From Carnegiea gigantea (lineage: Eukaryota > Streptophyta > Magnoliopsida > Caryophyllales > Cactaceae), in contig JAKOGI010003175.1 in assembly GCA_029747015.1 (NCBI GenBank), positions 1 to 64,000 of the forward strand: a stretch of DNA of 64,000 nucleotides. Reading direction: 5' to 3'. Shown here in pieces: positions 61,794 to 64,000 of the stretch. A program made the translations under genes and the position numbers. Positions within the stretch are counted from its first letter, which is position 1. Every line of letters starts with the position of its first letter. The notes below the pieces were generated by a model, which ran no database searches, was not told where the DNA came from, and saw only the letters and a program-made list of their open reading frames with translations.

Positions 61794-62400
61794 GGACCTC
61801 AATTCACACATGAAAAACAGTAAAGGACCTCAATTTACACATGAAAGAAAACATTAATGTTGCTAATTAGAATTTTTCAAGGCAATACAATTAATAAATT
61901 TAAAGTAAAACTTTTAACATTCCTAACTAGCACTCCTTCCGATTTCATTCTCCATTTAATTTTTATCTCTCTTAATAAATTTTGCCATTTTAACTTTGTT
62001 TTAATTTCTCACTTCACATTCATCACCACCAAACCACTGCCGGCGTGTTCTACTCTCTCCTTGCTGATACCGGAAAGAGGGCGCCGCTCGCCGCTCCTTA
62101 CCGGAAAAAGCAGACCATCGCAACGACCTCCTCCAACTTACCGGAATCATTACCACCACCATCAACCCCAAAACCCTATCCAGAACATCTTCACCACCAC
62201 CACCATCATGGCCGGCTTCGCCGGCGACATGAAACGAAACCCTAGGATGGCCAGCTTCGCTGGCAAGAATGGTGAGAGAGAGCCACAGTTACCGAACGAA
62301 CAGAGAATAAAAATGACAGGGGTAAATTTGCCATTTTAAAAATTTTATATTAATTGTCTTTCATGTTTTTAGATAAAATAACGTAATTAAGTGCAATAAA
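61794..62400. other. Unassigned GC-richer patch upstream of Tork-2
   Basis: An open plus-strand frame at 61857-62339 (160 codons) has low-complexity Pro/His content and a short MAGFAGDMKRNPRMASFAGKN-like end, with several TTACCGGA words. No family was recognised. It could be a captured exon or leader sequence. A 23-bp phrase (AGGACCTCAATTYACACATG) is repeated at about 61793 and 61825. Confidence 0.35.
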
Positions 62401-62410
62401 TACACCTTAA

Positions 62411-62431
62411 CCACTGCCCTTAGGGCAGTGG
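62411..62431. repeat. Perfect 9-bp-stem hairpin
   Basis: CCACTGCCC, loop TTA, GGGCAGTGG. It could be a transposon end structure. No termination role is claimed. Confidence 0.8.
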
Positions 62432-62453
62432 ATGACAATTTCGATTTACTACT

Positions 62454-62480
62454 ATTAGTATGGACCCGTGCTATACACGG
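62454..62480 (-). mobile_element. Possible Helitron 3' end
   Basis: On the minus strand a CCGTG-TATAG-CACGG hairpin is followed after about 7 bases by CTAA and then T, matching the hairpin plus CTRR/T rule for Helitron 3' ends. The body would extend to higher coordinates. No TC-type 5' end and no Rep/helicase were found in the window. Confidence 0.35.
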
Positions 62481-64000
62481 AGTATTTAAATTTAAGATAT
62501 ATTTTTTAAAAAATAAGTTAAAAATTTAAAAACCAATGATAAAGATTTTTATGTTGTATATATGTAGAAATTAATATTGCGTACTAATCAATATTTATCA
62601 AATTTATCCTTATAGAAAGTCAGACACTTATTATGTTTTAATTTAAGTTTTTCAAAATTAAAGTTTTGCTTAACATTGAAGAATATATTTCTTTACATTG
62701 AATTCGGATTATAAATGCCAGATAGGAAATCAATATTTTTCAAATTTGTCCTTTTTTTTGAAAAAACGAAATACATTAATTATTAAAAATTGATTAAATG
62801 TAGAATACGCTTGCTCATTTCAACACCAAAATATGTAAAATATTGATGCTCATTTCAACAACAAAACGTATAAAATATTGTTGCTCATTTCAACACCATA
62901 CACCATTAGTAATTATGATATGAAATAACACAATCTAAATTTCTACTATAAATAAACTTCCATGATATAACTGCTACAATGTTGAGAAATGAAATTAAAA
63001 TATACCACGTAACTCTTTCTCGGTGCCTAATAAAATAAACTCGTGCTTTTGCATGGTGCCTAATAAAATAAACCTTTAAAAAATATGCTAGCCATCACAT
63101 GAGACTACTTTAGAAAAAATTAAATTAAATTATAAAGACTTAGTGAAGGCCTAAATTAATTTATAAATATTAATATTAGTAATAATCTTTAATGCGCAGC
63201 CAAATATGGTAGGACACATGCTTGAAAGGTGAATAAAAAATTAATGGATAAAACAACCTTCCCTCGTATAATTCCTATATAAATAAATATATTACCCTTA
63301 CCCATCTACAAAATTCACCAATTGAATGAATTACCATCTACAAAATCACTTTTCACATCAAAGTCAACTTAATGTCTTTGATGACTTATAGTTTTCTTTG
63401 ACATGATCAAATATTGGTTGAGAAAGACATTAATTCTTATAAAACGGATATGTATAAAAATATTATTGGTTCAAAAATACTCTTTTCCCCTTTTGAAATG
63501 CAGAATTCGCGTATTAAAGGTTCCATGATCTAGTAATGAATCGCTTCATTATTTGACAGCCTTTATAAAAATACATTTGCCATTTTATTAATGGGCAAAG
63601 GGGGATCGCCGGATGGCACTCTCCCTTTCAATTTTTCGCGTGCAAATTATTTTTTCTATACAGTGTTATAAATTGCATAAATTTTAGTTGATTTTAAATA
63701 TTACGGCCCCTAAATTTTTGAATCTAATTTATGGTTTGTTTTAGCACGAACTCTTACATCATCTCTGTTGATAGCATTGTTGTATCTTACAAGGGAAGAA
63801 TATTTATTTTGAGGATAATAAGTATTGGAAATAATTCTAAGAATTTTTTTTTTGTTGATTTTGGTGTACAGAGTGATTTTGTAGATGACAATGTATTTAA
63901 TTGGTGAATTTTGTAGGTAGGTGTCGCATTTACATAGGAATTATATGAAAGAAGGCTGCTTTATACACGTTCTATTCATTTTTTAAGCATGTTTCCTATT
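62481..64000. other. AT-rich intergenic sequence to window end
   Basis: Short direct repeats such as CTCATTTCAACA(C/A)CA (62815-62895) and GGTGCCTAATAAAATAAAC (63023-63075) are present. No SCPL N-terminal exon (GGPGCSS region) or other gene was recognised on either strand. Confidence 0.45.

Overview
This window looks like gene-poor, repeat-rich nuclear DNA from a flowering plant, probably a eudicot. It is AT-rich, has many-exon genes with GT-AG introns, and carries plant-type Ty1/copia (Tork- and Ale-like), Ty3/gypsy, hAT, LINE and MITE-like elements. I see no prokaryotic operons, phage genes or CRISPR arrays. The species cannot be fixed from the sequence.

Only two host genes can be supported, both on the minus strand. 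One is a complete six-exon gene for the ER signal peptidase complex subunit SPC3/SPC22 (20125-25666, 167 codons, all introns phase 0). A decayed second copy lies about 14 kb away in the same orientation (6843-11024) and keeps both exon and intron homology. The other is the C-terminal 283 codons of a serine carboxypeptidase-like (SCPL) protein in ten exons (47099-55833). Its first intron in the window holds a 5.2 kb Ale-type copia element. Its N-terminal exons are not in the window.

Layout: 1-2577, a LINE endonuclease remnant and a hAT-like element holding a tRNA-like SINE piece; 2578-6842, unassigned; 6843-11024, SPC3 pseudogene; 11175-14260, a broken hAT transposase gene; 15130-17937, tandem arrays of about 70, 220 and 75 bp, the 220-bp array interrupted by a hAT MITE with a perfect 8-bp target duplication; 20125-25666, SPC3; 28153-29600, a LINE 3' remnant; 29763-37925, an old Tork copia split by a 3.1 kb gypsy-type solo LTR with a perfect 5-bp duplication; 40278-46883, a gag-only, non-autonomous gypsy element on the minus strand; 47099-55833, SCPL with the nested Ale copia; 56433-61788, a young Tork copia with a perfect TGACA duplication but a broken polyprotein; 61789-64000, unassigned AT-rich DNA with hairpins and a possible Helitron end.

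The window records layered insertions. Hand-aligned LTR pairs differ by about 10% (Tork-1), about 4% (gypsy, first 350 bp) and about 1.7% (Tork-2). I found no new enzymatic or defence system. The most unusual items are the transposon-split but still open SCPL reading frame, the SPC3 gene/pseudogene pair with different transposons in the same intron, the gag-only gypsy element with four in-frame stops, and the hAT MITE inside a tandem array.
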